A DNA stretch of 64,000 bases. It comes from Leptolyngbya sp. PCC 6406. Its GTDB lineage: Bacteria > Cyanobacteriota > Cyanobacteriia > Phormidesmidales > Phormidesmidaceae. The number at the start of each line of letters is the position of its first letter. The stretch's first letter is position 1. Where the stretch lies: positions 2,332,412-2,396,411 of the forward strand of contig NZ_KI913949.1 of the NCBI RefSeq assembly GCF_000332095.2. The letters run 5' to 3'. Made by a program: the position numbers and the translations under genes. Positions 63,703 to 64,000 of the stretch are shown here, in pieces. Under the pieces are notes generated by a model that saw only the letters and a program-made list of their open reading frames with translations, had not been told where the DNA came from and searched no databases.

Positions 63703-64000
63703 AGATTAACTGTGGTTAAAATCCGTAAATCATCACATAACCACCATACCCCAGGGGTTTCTCCTCAGCGCAGTGGCGGTAAATGTAACAAAGTACTGCA
63801 ATGAGCCTGTCATTCCGAGGGCAGAGAGGAATCTCGGTCTTGCTCGTAGACTGAGATATAGGGCAACCACCCTTCGACCCGCTCAGGACAGGATTACCCG
63901 GCACTGGGTAGGGCGGGTTTTGAGCTTCCCATTTGGGATCTCCCCGTAGACACGAGCCAAACCCGCCCCTACGAGATTTACCCCAATACCCCAATACCCC
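63703..64000. other. Window end, repeat-rich, no gene recognised
   Basis: 63810-63860 is a third copy of the CATTCCGAG...GAGATAT repeat seen at 13871-13920 and 14031-14092. The final bases are a CCCCAATA microsatellite. The open frames here have no family resemblance. Confidence 0.55.

Overview
The window is cyanobacterial chromosome of fairly high GC. The octamer GCGATCGC (HIP1) recurs throughout, for example at 549-556, 5365-5372 and 24313-24320. Several genes are typical of oxygenic phototrophs: sqdB/sqdX for sulfolipid, bciB for chlorophyll, a cyanobacterial RecJ with a long C-terminal extension, OprB-type porins, and a cyanobacterial-style E2 acetyltransferase. I see no rRNA, tRNA, CRISPR array, intact transposase or prophage. 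The genus cannot be fixed from this sequence alone.

Layout. 1-6985: a fused oligopeptide ABC ATPase, an MNT-HEPN toxin-antitoxin pair abutting a universal stress protein, a hotdog thioesterase, ureF, and a decayed cluster of small DUF433/DUF4160/DUF2442 genes. 7000-12700: an ammonium transporter with a candidate NtcA promoter, an SLH plus glycosylhydrolase-like surface protein, an SUI1 factor and a type IV pilin. 12800-20232: an Atx1-like copper chaperone, a small Rieske lipoprotein, an MscS channel, the sqdB-sqdX operon and a phytase-like esterase. 20271-28309: an Uma2 pseudogene, mfd with an intergenic repeat inserted in frame, then a permease, a TIGR03943 protein and a surface propeller-like protein in series. 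28726-36676: envelope proteins (iron uptake porin, an Asp-rich secreted protein, a TonB-like protein, a PEP-CTERM protein), plus a lipase and cobI whose start codons overlap head to head.

37032-40111 is a compact unit of an orphan ParA-like ATPase, glutaminase A and a HAMP-only membrane sensor. 40463-46218 is an iron-uptake block: ferric ABC ATPase, fused permease and binding protein, divergent from a TonB-like gene. The two divergent 5' regions share the inverted repeat TATTnGCAATA, which could be a FurA-type operator. 46314-50942 holds yraN, htpG and two secreted proteins. 51075-54384 is a McrBC-type restriction system in the order mcrC-mcrB. 55087-64000 carries an Uma2 nuclease, an unknown protein, recJ, the pyruvate dehydrogenase E2, an RRM RNA-binding protein, a small conserved protein and bciB.

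Intergenic DNA is rich in short palindromic repeat families. One copy lies inside mfd and is translated. One copy is split by a small element with terminal inverted repeats. A MITE-like element seems to supply the stop codon of amt. The strongest candidates for something undescribed are the ParA/glutaminase/HAMP unit, the poly-aspartate secreted protein, the shared iron-region motif and the N-terminal domain of the McrB-like protein. All of these are inferences from sequence alone.
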